Shown: positions 35,602 to 44,346, counted from the first letter of the stretch. The stretch: DNA of 64,000 nucleotides from Wukongibacter sp050859025 (GCF_050859025.1 NZ_CP138200.1:2046001-2110000); one strand, 5' to 3'. The notes: generated from the letters alone by a model not told the origin. Program-made: numbers and translations.

Positions 35602-36642
35602 ATGGCTGAATCAATAAAACAATTTACTAAAAAATTCGGACTTCCAAGATTGATTATCACAGCATTTTTTATGCTATTATGTGTAACAGCAGTGTTGATG
35701 GGCTTACCTTTTGGGTCGATGGTATCTGACGTTATAAGAAGATTTGGTATGTTTGGAGTATTAGTTTTGGCTATGGTGCCTGCTATTCAGTCAGGTATAG
35801 GACCAAACTTTGCTCTACCATTAGGAGTTCTTTGTGGATTATTTGGTGGAATACTGAGTATGGAGCTAGGATTTGGTGGTGGAATGGGATTTTGGAGTTC
35901 AATCATTATTTCTCTACCCTTTGCAATTGTTGTTGGATGGGGCTACGGTATAATGCTTAATAAGATAAAGGGTTCTGAGATGCTAGTAGCAACCTATATG
36001 GGATTTTCTGCAACTGCATTCATGTGTATAATGTGGGTTGCCTTACCTTTTAAGCACCCAGAGATGGTATGGCCTATAGGCAAGGGGTTGAGGGTAACAG
36101 TTTCCTTAGACTCAACCTTTGGACAGATATTAAATGATTTTGCAGCATTTAAAATTGGACATATTAAAATTCCTACAGGATTATTAATATTTTTTTTAGG
36201 TTCTTGTCTTGTTGTTTGGTTATTTACAAGAAGTAAGATGGGTATAGCAATGAGGGCTGTAGGGGATAATCCTAAATTTGCAACGGCTTCTGGGATGAAT
36301 GTTGATAACAGTAGAATTATTGGAACTATTTTATCAACAGTTATTGGAGCTATAGGAATTATTGTATATGCACAAAGCTTTGGATTCTATCAGTTATATA
36401 TGGCACCTCAGTATATGGCATTTGGTGCAGTAGCAGCTATTTTAATCGGTGGAGCTTCTGCAAGAAAAGCTAAAATTTCTCATGTTATTCTAGGAGTTTT
36501 CTTGTTTCAAGGGATGCTAACAGTAGCTCTTCCTGTGGCAAATGGATTAATACCGGAAGGAAATCTATCGGAAGTACTTAGAGTTATAGTTCAAAATGGT
36601 ATAATCCTTTATGCATTGACTCAAGTAGGAGGGGGCGAATAA
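35602..36642 (+). CDS. ABC transporter permease (BPD_transp_2 family)
   Basis: 346 residues with about nine or ten membrane spans, starting immediately after the ATPase stop (ribosome site AAGGAGG inside its end). The branched-chain/sugar-type permease motif appears as SKMGIAMRAVGDNPKFATASGMNVD around residue 212, and GAVAAILIGGASARKAKISHV near residue 276. It forms half of the membrane channel of the DUF3798 system. Confidence 0.85.
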   Translation: MAESIKQFTKKFGLPRLIITAFFMLLCVTAVLMGLPFGSMVSDVIRRFGMFGVLVLAMVPAIQSGIGPNFALPLGVLCGLFGGILSMELGFGGGMGFWSSIIISLPFAIVVGWGYGIMLNKIKGSEMLVATYMGFSATAFMCIMWVALPFKHPEMVWPIGKGLRVTVSLDSTFGQILNDFAAFKIGHIKIPTGLLIFFLGSCLVVWLFTRSKMGIAMRAVGDNPKFATASGMNVDNSRIIGTILSTVIGAIGIIVYAQSFGFYQLYMAPQYMAFGAVAAILIGGASARKAKISHVILGVFLFQGMLTVALPVANGLIPEGNLSEVLRVIVQNGIILYALTQVGGGE

Positions 36643-36643
36643 T

Positions 36644-37954
36644 ATGGCAGAAATAAATAATGAAAAAGCTATAAATGAAAGCTTAGGAAATTCAAATTCA
36701 TCATTTAGTATAAAAAAATTCTTATTTGACAATATGGTTACGACTCTGTTTGTTATTCTATGTATTGGTGGTGCTATAGCATCTAAGTTACCCATATTTT
36801 TCATAACCAATGAGTTACTAATAAGGATTACAAGAAACTCTTTTTTGGTTCTTGCTCTTATAATTCCTGTATTAGCGGGTATGGGACTTAACTTTAGTAT
36901 AGTTATAGGAGCTATGGCGGCACAAATTGCAATCATAATAGTTACACACTTAGGTATAACAGGAATTCTTGGATTTTTGTCTTGCGCTATTTTATCAGTT
37001 CCTTTTGCAATAGTTTTTGGTATTTTAATAGGTAAATTGCTAAACAAGACTAAGGGCCAAGAAATGATTGCCAGTATGATAACTGGTTTCTTTGCCAATG
37101 GATTATATCAATTGCTATTCTTGTTTTTAGTAGGTACATTAATACCTATGAAAAACAAAGTTTTGATGTTAAGCAGTGGTATCGGAGTAAGAAACACTAT
37201 TGACTTAAAGGCTATCATGTATTCACTTGATAAGATTTGGAAGGTTCCTGTATCTAAGGTATTAATATTATCAGGACTTGTTATAATAGCTTATGGATGC
37301 TATAAGCTTTATATAGGTAATAAAAACGATTTTAAGCAAATTAGTAAAGTTAAACAGATAGTTATATCAATATCTGGAGTAGTACTACTTTTAATAGGCT
37401 TTATGTTTACTTATCCTAGCGTACTTCCTAAAAATTTGAAAATTTTGGCTAACTTAAAATTACCTGTAGTTACAGCAGCGGCGGTTGTAGTTTTATGTAT
37501 ATTTAATGTCGTGATAGTTAAAACTAAGCTTGGTCAAGATTTTAGAACGGTTGGACAAGATAAACACATAGCATCTGTATCTGGTATAAATGTTAATAGA
37601 ACTAGGTTAATTGCTATAACTATATCTACAGTATTAGCTGCTTGGGGACAACTGATTTTCCTTCAAAATCTTGGTACACTAAATACCTATGGAAGTCACG
37701 TTCAAATAGCAACCTTTGCTATAGCCGCAATACTAATAGGTGGAGCATCTGTTTCAAAGGCTACAATAGGTCAGGCATTGCTTGGAGTAATATTATTCCA
37801 TACATTGTTTATTGTTTCGCCTAAGGCCGCAAAAGAACTATTTGGAGATGCACAAATAGGTGAATTCTTTAGGAATTTCCTGGCATACGGAGTTATAGGC
37901 GTATCTCTAGGACTTCATGCATGGAAGAAAACACTTCAAACAATGAAAAAGTAA
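36644..37954 (+). CDS. ABC transporter permease (BPD_transp_2 family), second subunit
   Basis: 436 residues, about ten membrane spans, starting one base after the first permease. A cytoplasmic coupling region TKLGQDFRTVGQDKHIASVSGINVNRTR and the following AIAAILIGGASVSKATIG mirror the first permease. It carries an extra hydrophobic segment around residues 240-265, making it longer. It should form the heterodimeric channel with the 35602 product. Confidence 0.85.
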   Translation: MAEINNEKAINESLGNSNSSFSIKKFLFDNMVTTLFVILCIGGAIASKLPIFFITNELLIRITRNSFLVLALIIPVLAGMGLNFSIVIGAMAAQIAIIIVTHLGITGILGFLSCAILSVPFAIVFGILIGKLLNKTKGQEMIASMITGFFANGLYQLLFLFLVGTLIPMKNKVLMLSSGIGVRNTIDLKAIMYSLDKIWKVPVSKVLILSGLVIIAYGCYKLYIGNKNDFKQISKVKQIVISISGVVLLLIGFMFTYPSVLPKNLKILANLKLPVVTAAAVVVLCIFNVVIVKTKLGQDFRTVGQDKHIASVSGINVNRTRLIAITISTVLAAWGQLIFLQNLGTLNTYGSHVQIATFAIAAILIGGASVSKATIGQALLGVILFHTLFIVSPKAAKELFGDAQIGEFFRNFLAYGVIGVSLGLHAWKKTLQTMKK

Positions 37955-37992
37955 GTTAACAAGCTTTTGAGAAAAAAACTTTAAAAAATATG

Positions 37993-38021
37993 TTGACATG
38001 GATGTAAACTAGTGATAAACT
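37993..38021 (+). promoter_or_regulatory. Promoter of the infC operon
   Basis: TTGACA (37993-37998), 17 bases, TAAACT (38016-38021). Confidence 0.8.
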
Positions 38022-38027
38022 AAATCA

Positions 38028-38196
38028 GGAATAAGAAATGGAAATCAACACATATTATAATAAAGTAGAAGCATTCGTTTCTCACCTTATAACAAGAGTT
38101 ATAGGGTTAATATGGCCAGTTTATGTGATATTACTTAAACTTATTTAAATGAGAGATTTTGGCTATAAGACGAATGTTTAAACATTCGTCTTTTAT
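38028..38196 (+). ncRNA. infC / L20-type leader with attenuator
   Basis: A structured leader ending in the terminator AAGACGAATGTTT / AAACATTCGTCTT then TTTATTTG (38167-38192). Phrases such as TTTCTCACCTTATAAC near 38077 and TTAATATGGCCAGT are those seen in Firmicute infC leaders (L20 leader family). Bases CATTCGT at 38072-38078 repeat the right arm of the terminator, so they can pair with its left arm ACGAATG and act as an antiterminator. Excess L20 protein should favour termination. Confidence 0.75.
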
Positions 38197-38206
38197 TTGT
38201 TTTCAC

Positions 38207-38322
38207 AATACATAGGAAATTATAAACATTTTAAAGTTTTTAATAAATATAATTTTCGTTATGTATTTCAAAAAAAGTCAGCTTTGAGAATTTTCATCAA
38301 AGACTTTTTTATAAATTTTTAA
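38207..38322 (+). repeat. Family C repeat, copy C2
   Basis: AATACATAGGAAATTATAAAC at the left, then ATAAATATAATTTTCGTTATG and TATTTCAAAAAAAGTCAGC, ending AAAGACTTTTTTATAAATT. It aligns with C1 at 8888. It lies inside the infC transcript between the attenuator and the ribosome site. Confidence 0.65.
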
Positions 38323-38359
38323 CTATTTTGTTATATATAATATCAGGAGGTGGACAACT

Positions 38360-38869
38360 ATTAAGAATAAGCAGGAAATTAATGAATTGATAAGAGATCG
38401 TGAAGTAAGACTTATTGATTCAAATGGAGAGCAGCTAGGTATAGTGTCATCAAAAAGAGCGCTTGAGTTAGCCGCAGAAAGAAAGCTTGATTTAGTAAAG
38501 ATAGCTCCAAAGGCAAAACCGCCAGTGTGCAAAATCATGGACTTTGGAAAATACAAATATGAACAAGCTAAGAGAGAAAAAGAAGCAAAGAAAAAGCAAA
38601 AGGTAATCAACGTAAAAGAAGTTAGATTAAGTCTTAATATAGAAGAAAATGATATAAACACAAAAGCCAATAGAGCTATTAAATTCTTAGAAAAAGGCGA
38701 TAAAGTAAAGGTTTCATTAAGATTTAAAGGAAGAGAGCTAGGGCATACACATTTAGGTGTAGATGTCATGAATAAATTTTTCTCAATAGTATCAGAAGCT
38801 GGTTCTATGGAGAAAAAGCCTAAAATGGAAGGTAGAAGTATGATAATGATATTAGCTCCGAAAAACTAG
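38360..38869 (+). CDS. infC: Translation initiation factor IF-3, with an ATT start codon
   Basis: 169 residues from ATT 38360-38362. The strong site AGGAGG lies 9 bases upstream, and from ATT the frame reads KNKQEINELIRDREVRLIDSNGEQLGIV, the normal IF-3 N-terminus. A start at TTG 38387 would remove the conserved NEL segment and has no ribosome site. The C-terminal domain (KEVRLSLNIEENDINTKANRA) is complete. Start at AUU is the known means by which IF-3 represses its own translation. First gene of infC-rpmI-rplT. Confidence 0.93.
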   Translation: MKNKQEINELIRDREVRLIDSNGEQLGIVSSKRALELAAERKLDLVKIAPKAKPPVCKIMDFGKYKYEQAKREKEAKKKQKVINVKEVRLSLNIEENDINTKANRAIKFLEKGDKVKVSLRFKGRELGHTHLGVDVMNKFFSIVSEAGSMEKKPKMEGRSMIMILAPKN

Positions 38870-38897
38870 TAATTAACTGCTGAAGGGAGGAAATACA

Positions 38898-39095
38898 ATG
38901 CCTAAAATGAAGACTCATAGAGGTGCTGCAAAAAGATTAAAAGTTACAGGTTCAGGAAAAGTTAAGAGAAAAAAGGCTTACACTAGCCATATTTTAACTA
39001 AAAAATCTGCTAAGAGAAAAAGAAACCTACGTCAGTCTACATTAGTTTCTAATGGTGATTATAAAAGAATTAAGACACTTATTCCATATTTATAA
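38898..39095 (+). CDS. rpmI: 50S ribosomal protein L35
   Basis: 65 residues, full length and strongly basic (PKMKTHRGAAKRLKVTGSGKVKR start, LTKKSAKRKRNLR in the middle). It lies 28 bases after infC with AAGGGAGGAAATAC upstream, in the canonical operon position. Confidence 0.97.
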   Translation: MPKMKTHRGAAKRLKVTGSGKVKRKKAYTSHILTKKSAKRKRNLRQSTLVSNGDYKRIKTLIPYL

Positions 39096-39127
39096 ATTCT
39101 AGGATAAAGCAAAGGAGGTAGAAAGAA

Positions 39128-39487
39128 ATGGCAAGAGTAAAAAAGGCCGTTAACGCTAAGAAAAAACACAAGAAGATATTGAAGCTTGCTAAAGGTTACT
39201 ATGGTGCAAAAAGTAAGATTTTCAGACCTGCTAATCAAGCAGTAATGAGATCTTTAAGATATGCTTACGCAGGACGTAAGATGAGAAAAAGAGATTTTAG
39301 AAAGTTATGGATTGCTAGAATTAATGCTGCAGCAAGAATGAATGATATTTCATACAGCAGATTAATCAATGGATTAAAAATTGCTGGTGTAAATGTAAAC
39401 AGAAAAATGCTTTCTGAAATGGCTATCCACGACCCAGAAGGATTTAAGCAGCTTGTTGATGTTGCTAAGACAAAATTGAATGCATAA
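39128..39487 (+). CDS. rplT: 50S ribosomal protein L20
   Basis: 119 residues, full length (MARVKKAVNAKKKHKKIL start, GRKMRKRDFRKLWIARINAAAR core). L20 binds 23S rRNA early in assembly and is the repressor of its own operon through the leader upstream of infC. A terminator follows at 39500. Confidence 0.98.
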   Translation: MARVKKAVNAKKKHKKILKLAKGYYGAKSKIFRPANQAVMRSLRYAYAGRKMRKRDFRKLWIARINAAARMNDISYSRLINGLKIAGVNVNRKMLSEMAIHDPEGFKQLVDVAKTKLNA

Positions 39488-39499
39488 ATAATACAAATA

Positions 39500-39528
39500 A
39501 ATAGACTCTTTTAAGAGTCTATTTTACT
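39500..39528 (+). terminator. Terminator of the infC operon
   Basis: AATAGACTCTT / AAGAGTCTATT with a two-base loop and T-run. Confidence 0.85.
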
Positions 39529-39605
39529 TATTAAGTCTTCTCCGACTAAAAAAGAGAAGTTCAATATATGGAATTTCCATTTTAACTTTTAAAAAATGGA
39601 TGAAA

Positions 39606-39615
39606 GTGGTATAAT
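39606..39615 (+). promoter_or_regulatory. Extended -10 promoter of the ktr operon
   Basis: GTGG-TATAAT gives a TGn extended -10 with the hexamer at 39610-39615. The family A repeat starts 20 bases after it. The -35 region is poor. Confidence 0.5.
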
Positions 39616-39634
39616 AAACAAATGAAATCAATAT

Positions 39635-39735
39635 TATAGAGACTCCAGTAAAGATTTTAATTTATATATATTCAAAACTTCTGAGAGCATTAAGTATTTG
39701 TATATATATAGGCTAAGCTCTACTAGGTTCTATAT
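39635..39735 (-). repeat. Family A palindromic repeat, copy A3
   Basis: From TATAGAGACTCCAGTAAAGA to CTTTACTAGG-like right arm CTCTACTAGGTTCTATA. The core has the changed pair CTT/AAG where other copies have CTC/GAG, keeping the inner stem. It ends only 9 bases before the ktrB start region, so it fills the ktrB mRNA leader. Confidence 0.75.
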
Positions 39736-39744
39736 TCGATTGAG

Positions 39745-41109
39745 GTGATTACAATCGAAAAGAATAATACTATAAACAATTATAAGCTAAATCCCCCACA
39801 AATATTGGTTCTTGGATTTGCAAGCATAATATTGATAGGAGCCATTTTATTAAACCTTCCCATTGCTTCCAAAAGTGGTGAAAGCGTAGGATTCATAAAT
39901 GCCATATTTACAGCAACCTCAGCAGTGTGTGTTACAGGACTAGCTGTTGTAGATACAGGGACCTTTTGGACAGCCTTTGGAAAAACTGTTATTCTTTTAC
40001 TTATTCAAATTGGCGGTTTAGGATTCATGACTATGGCTACCTTAATTGCATTTGTCATAGGTAAAAGAATCTCACTTCGTGAAAGACTAATTATGCAGGA
40101 AGCTTTGAATCAATTTAATATTGCGGGATTAGTAAGACTTACAAAGTATATTCTTTTTACAACTTTTATAATTGAAGGTATAGGTGCATTTTTTTTGTCC
40201 CTACGATTTATACCTGAATACGGCACCTTAAAGGGTATAATGTATGGAATATTTCATTCGATATCGGCATTTTGTAATGCTGGTTTTGACCTTATAGGTG
40301 AAGGAAGAAGCTTGACCCCCTATGTTGACGATGTATTAGTCAATGTTGTGATTTGTCTGCTTATCATTGTAGGTGGATTAGGTTTTACAGTTATTATGGA
40401 TGTTTTAAAGTTTAGGAAATTTAGCAAGTTAACATTACATACTAAATTGGTTTTGAGTATAAGCGGTATACTTATTCTAGCAGGATTTGTATTTAGCTTT
40501 CTTATAGAATTTACTAATCCCGATACTCTAGGAAATCTTAGTATAAAGGGGAAAATTCTTGGAAGTATGTTTCAAGCCATAACACCTAGAACTGCTGGAT
40601 TCAATACTCTACCAATGGATAAATTAACTATGGCATCAAAATTCTTTATAATAATTTTCATGTTTATTGGAGGATCACCTAGCTCCACAGCTGGTGGTAT
40701 AAAAACTACCACAGCTGGAGTTCTGATTTTGTCTTTTATTTCAATAATAAGAGGAAAAAATGATATAGAAGTTTTTCGTAGAAGGATTTCTAAGGAACTG
40801 GCAAATAGAGCATTGGCAATAGTACTTATCGGTATGATGTGGGTAGGTGCTGTAACAATGATTCTTTCTATTACAGAAGTAAATCAAGACTTTCTTGATA
40901 TATTCTTTGAAACGGTTTCTGCCTTTGGAACCGTTGGACTTTCACTAGGAATTACTCCAAGCCTTAGCTTGATTGGAAAAATAGTTATATCCCTTACAAT
41001 GTTTGCTGGAAGAGTAGGTGCATTAACTATTGTATTTGCATTAGGTAGAAAGAAGAAAAATAACAAAGGCCTAGTTAGATATCCCGAGGGAAAAGTAATG
41101 GTTGGATAG
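39745..41109 (+). CDS. ktrB: Ktr/Trk potassium transporter membrane subunit
   Basis: About 454 residues. The four pore repeats of TrkH/KtrB proteins are present, with selectivity-filter glycines in SAVCVTGLA, AFCNAGFDL, PRTAGFNT and AFGTVGLS. GAGGTG (39742-39747) is the only ribosome-like site. It overlaps the GTG at 39745 and is 6 bases before an ATC, so the true start is unclear and may be non-standard. It imports K+ with Na+ or H+ under control of KtrA, encoded 12 bases downstream. Confidence 0.9.
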   Translation: MITIEKNNTINNYKLNPPQILVLGFASIILIGAILLNLPIASKSGESVGFINAIFTATSAVCVTGLAVVDTGTFWTAFGKTVILLLIQIGGLGFMTMATLIAFVIGKRISLRERLIMQEALNQFNIAGLVRLTKYILFTTFIIEGIGAFFLSLRFIPEYGTLKGIMYGIFHSISAFCNAGFDLIGEGRSLTPYVDDVLVNVVICLLIIVGGLGFTVIMDVLKFRKFSKLTLHTKLVLSISGILILAGFVFSFLIEFTNPDTLGNLSIKGKILGSMFQAITPRTAGFNTLPMDKLTMASKFFIIIFMFIGGSPSSTAGGIKTTTAGVLILSFISIIRGKNDIEVFRRRISKELANRALAIVLIGMMWVGAVTMILSITEVNQDFLDIFFETVSAFGTVGLSLGITPSLSLIGKIVISLTMFAGRVGALTIVFALGRKKKNNKGLVRYPEGKVMVG

Positions 41110-41121
41110 AGGGGTGGCTGT

Positions 41122-41772
41122 ATGAGAAAGCAATTTGTAATTGTTGGTTGTGGAAGATTTGGTACAAGCGTTGCAAAAACACTTTGTAATATGGGAAATG
41201 AAGTATTAGTAGTAGATAGAAATGAAGAAACAATACAAAGTATTGCTGACCATGTTACACATGCTGTTCAGGCTGATGCTACAGATGAGAATTCAATAAA
41301 GTCTTTAGGAATAAGAAACTTTGATGTTGCAGTAGTAACGATTGGATCAAATATTCAGTCTTCTATATTGGTTACATTGATGGTGAAGGAGCTTGGAGTG
41401 AAATACGTTGTGGCCAAGGCTCAGAATGAAATGCATGCTAAGGTTCTGTACAAAATTGGTGCAGATAGAGTAGTATTTCCTGAAAGGGAAATGGGTGTCA
41501 GAGTGGCCCATAATTTAGTTTCATCAAACATAATGGACTATATCGAATTAGCTCCAGATTACAGTATAGTTGAGATTGCAACCTTAGACGAATGGATAGG
41601 AAAAAGTTTAAGGGAGCTTAATATAAGGTCAAAATATGGAATTAACGTTATGGCTATTAAACATGGTCCTAATATAGACATCTCACCTAGTGCTACAGAT
41701 CTTATTGAAGATGGAGATGTATTAGTTGTTATAGGTCATAATGATGATATACAAAAAATTGAAAAAAGATAG
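41122..41772 (+). CDS. ktrA: Ktr/Trk potassium uptake regulatory subunit (RCK protein)
   Basis: 216 residues. An RCK_N Rossmann domain opens with IVGCGRFGTSVAKTL (GxGxxG) and the acidic residue in VLVVDRNEE. RCK_C begins about residue 135 (SIVEIATLDEWIGKSLRELNIR) and should bind ATP/ADP or cyclic di-AMP. It forms an octameric ring that gates KtrB. In the same operon, with GAGGGGTGGCTGT before the ATG. Confidence 0.93.
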   Translation: MRKQFVIVGCGRFGTSVAKTLCNMGNEVLVVDRNEETIQSIADHVTHAVQADATDENSIKSLGIRNFDVAVVTIGSNIQSSILVTLMVKELGVKYVVAKAQNEMHAKVLYKIGADRVVFPEREMGVRVAHNLVSSNIMDYIELAPDYSIVEIATLDEWIGKSLRELNIRSKYGINVMAIKHGPNIDISPSATDLIEDGDVLVVIGHNDDIQKIEKR

Positions 41773-41783
41773 GTGTGTTATAA

Positions 41784-42596
41784 TTGACCCTTGAAATAAC
41801 TTCCTTATCTAATAAACATATAAAGCATATAAAAATGCTTCATAAAAGAAAATTTAGAGAAAAAAATAATGAGTTTATTATAGAAGGTCTAAGAATAGTT
41901 GAGCATGGCATTAATAGCAATGCGAATATTTGTGCTGTATATTATAGTGAAGAAATAATCAAAACTAATAGAGGGATTGAGTTATTAGATAATATATCTT
42001 CTAATAATATAGACTTATATAAAGTAAATGATAAGATTTTAAAAGAAATATCTACTACTGATAATTCCCAAGGTATAATTGGCATTGTGAAAAGTCAATC
42101 CTATGATTTGAATAAAATTATCAATAAGGACAAGTTTGTTTTGATTATTTTAGATAGACTCCAGGACCCAGGGAATGTTGGAACAATAATTAGAACTGCT
42201 GACTCAGCAGGTGTAGATGGAATAATAGCTTTAAAGGGAACCGTTGATATCTATAATAGCAAAACAATAAGGTCCACTATGGGATCAATTTTTACCTTAC
42301 CAGTAATATACGTAGATGAAATCACAGATATTATTAATAATCTAAGATCTGAGGATACAGATATTATTGCTACAACCTTACAGGCAGAAAAATACCATTT
42401 TGAAACCAAGTACAAAAAGAGATGTGCAGTTATCATAGGTAACGAGGCTAACGGTATATCAGAAGATTTGATAGAACTTTCCAATATAAAAATCAAGATA
42501 CCTATAATAGGAAAAGCCGAATCCTTAAATGCTTCCATAGCATCAGGTATTATTATGTATGAGATGGTGAGACAGAATTATTTTTCAGAAAATTAA
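41784..42596 (+). CDS. TrmH/SpoU-family RNA 2'-O-methyltransferase
   Basis: 270 residues from TTG 41784 after AGGTGTGTTATAA. The N-terminal substrate-binding domain (FIIEGLRIVEHGI) is followed by a SPOUT knot with the three family motifs: PGNVGTIIRTADSAG, VIIGNEANGIS and IPIIGKAESLNASIA. It probably methylates ribose in 23S rRNA (RlmB/TsnR-like). The exact target is unknown. It is 11 bases downstream of ktrA and ahead of the phenylalanyl synthetase genes, a common clostridial arrangement. Confidence 0.88.
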   Translation: MTLEITSLSNKHIKHIKMLHKRKFREKNNEFIIEGLRIVEHGINSNANICAVYYSEEIIKTNRGIELLDNISSNNIDLYKVNDKILKEISTTDNSQGIIGIVKSQSYDLNKIINKDKFVLIILDRLQDPGNVGTIIRTADSAGVDGIIALKGTVDIYNSKTIRSTMGSIFTLPVIYVDEITDIINNLRSEDTDIIATTLQAEKYHFETKYKKRCAVIIGNEANGISEDLIELSNIKIKIPIIGKAESLNASIASGIIMYEMVRQNYFSEN

Positions 42597-42616
42597 ATAA
42601 TTTAGAAAATAACTAC

Positions 42617-42645
42617 TTGTAAACCTTTTTTTGCTGTGCTATAAT
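42617..42645 (+). promoter_or_regulatory. Promoter of the yqzL-pheST transcript
   Basis: TTGTAA (42617-42622), 17 bases, TATAAT (42640-42645). Confidence 0.7.
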
Positions 42646-42683
42646 TTTATCTAAGCAAACTAGTAAAAGGGGTGCATCTATCA

Positions 42684-42776
42684 ATGGTGTATATGGCTCA
42701 ACTGTTTTGGGAGATATTTATGTTAACTGGTAATCTGGATGCGTATCTTTTATATAAACAAGTAATGGCTTGTTAA
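42684..42776 (+). CDS. yqzL: YqzL-like tiny protein
   Basis: 30 codons from ATG 42684 (or ATG 42693) to TAA 42774-42776, with AAAAGGGGTG upstream. The peptide AQLFWEIFMLTGNLDAYLLYK matches the YqzL family pattern (LFWxxFxxTGxIxAYLxYK), a 30-50 residue family of unknown function in Firmicutes. It is placed between a good promoter and the T-box of pheS, so it is transcribed whenever that leader is, before the attenuation decision. It is too short for standard gene calling but the family match is good. Confidence 0.8.
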   Translation: MVYMAQLFWEIFMLTGNLDAYLLYKQVMAC

Positions 42777-42799
42777 TTGAGCTTGAGAAATAATTTGAT

Positions 42800-43058
42800 T
42801 TGCTGTGAAGGAGAAAAGTAGGATGAGGACTATTTACAGAGAGGAAATGTCATTGGCTGAGAGCATTTCTATCTAAGGATTATCTGAAGTTCACTCTGGA
42901 GCTATAGGACTGAAATTGAGTAGGTCTTATCGGTTGACACCGTTATAATGTCAGAAGAGTGGTTAAGTGTAAAGCTGTGTATTTTTTTCACTTAACAAAA
43001 GGGTGGTACCGCGAAAACAACCTTCGTCCCTTGTTGTGGATGAAGGTTTTTATATTTT
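42800..43058 (+). ncRNA. T-box leader of pheS-pheT
   Basis: The core AAGGGTGGTACCGCGA (43000) is followed by the terminator AACCTTC / GAAGGTTTTTAT (43019-43052). Stem I shows GAGAGGAAATG and GGCTGAGAGCATTTC, and GAAGTTCAC (42886) places the Phe codon TTC at the specifier. Uncharged tRNA-Phe should antiterminate. The stretch 43059-43326 after it holds no recognisable feature. Confidence 0.93.
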
Positions 43059-43326
43059 TTGAAAGAATGTAACGTAAACCTGACTATAAATACGTTATAT
43101 AAAAGATAATAAATTTAGAGCATTGTGCTAGTTTATACTGCGAGAGTTTCAATATTTTCTCTTTGTTTATGTAATGAGCCTGTTTTTTATATATTTTGAA
43201 GGTTAAAAACAGATTCATTGAAATCGCTCAAGAGAAATGTCAAAATTCCTTAAGTATTTTAAAATCTAAAGGTTTATTATACTAGCATAAATAATTAAAT
43301 TTATACAAATAGAAAGGAGAAATAAG

Positions 43327-44346
43327 ATGAAAGAGCAACTTTTAGAGATTTTGGAAAAATCAAAGATTGATATTAAATCTGCTGAGAATTTAAATCAGTT
43401 AGATCAATTTAGAGTTAAGTATTTAGGTAAGAAGGGAGAATTGACTCTTCTATTAAGAGGTATGGGTAAGCTATCCAGTGAAGAAAGACCTGTAATAGGT
43501 AAACTAGCAAATGAAGTTAGAACTGATATTGAGAGTCTATTAGAAGAAAATAAATCTGTTATAAAAGAAAAAGAAAAATTCGCTAGATTGGAAAGTGAAG
43601 TTATTGATGTAACTATGTCACGAAAGACCAAAAAGGTTGGTCATAAGCATCCTTTGACTTTAGTTTTGGATGAAATTAAAAGCATTTTTATAGGAATGGG
43701 TTATAAAATAGCTGAAGGACCTGAAGTGGAGACTGTTTATCACAACTTTGATGCACTAAATGCTCCAAAGGATCATCCTTCGAGAGATTTTTCAGATACA
43801 TTTTATATTGCTAATGATATATTGCTAAGAACTCAGACTTCTCCAGTTCAGATTAGAACAATGAAAAATTCGAAGCCGCCTATAAGAATTATTTCACCGG
43901 GAAGATGTTTCAGATCCGATGAAATAGATGCAACCCACTCTCCAATGTTCCATCAAGTAGAAGGTCTTGTTATTGATAAAAATATTACAATGGGTGATTT
44001 AAAGGGAACTTTAGATACCTTTGCAAAGAGACTATTTGGGATAAATACAAAAACAAAGTTTAGACCTCACTATTTCCCATTTACAGAGCCAAGCGGTGAA
44101 GTAGATGTATCATGCTTCAAATGCGGCGGAAGTGGCTGTAGAATGTGTAAAGGAAGTGGATGGATAGAAATATTAGGCTGTGGAATGGTTCATCCAAATG
44201 TTTTAGAGGAATGTGGAATAGATCCAGAAATTTATAGTGGTTTTGCTTTTGGAATGGGTGTTGATAGAATAACAATGATGAAGCATGAGATAGATGATAT
44301 AAGACTTTTCTTTGAAAATGATATGAGATTTATAGATCAGTTTTAG
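43327..44346 (+). CDS. pheS: Phenylalanyl-tRNA synthetase alpha subunit
   Basis: 339 residues. N-terminal coiled coil, then the class II core with motif 2 RTQTSPVQIRTM and RCFRSDEIDATHSPMFHQVEGL, and motif 3 GFAFGMGVDRITMM. A cysteine pair set (CFKCGGSGCRMC near residue 265) forms a zinc knuckle found in many bacterial PheS. It pairs with PheT to charge tRNA-Phe. ATG 43327 follows AAAGGAGAAATAAG. Confidence 0.98.
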   Translation: MKEQLLEILEKSKIDIKSAENLNQLDQFRVKYLGKKGELTLLLRGMGKLSSEERPVIGKLANEVRTDIESLLEENKSVIKEKEKFARLESEVIDVTMSRKTKKVGHKHPLTLVLDEIKSIFIGMGYKIAEGPEVETVYHNFDALNAPKDHPSRDFSDTFYIANDILLRTQTSPVQIRTMKNSKPPIRIISPGRCFRSDEIDATHSPMFHQVEGLVIDKNITMGDLKGTLDTFAKRLFGINTKTKFRPHYFPFTEPSGEVDVSCFKCGGSGCRMCKGSGWIEILGCGMVHPNVLEECGIDPEIYSGFAFGMGVDRITMMKHEIDDIRLFFENDMRFIDQF

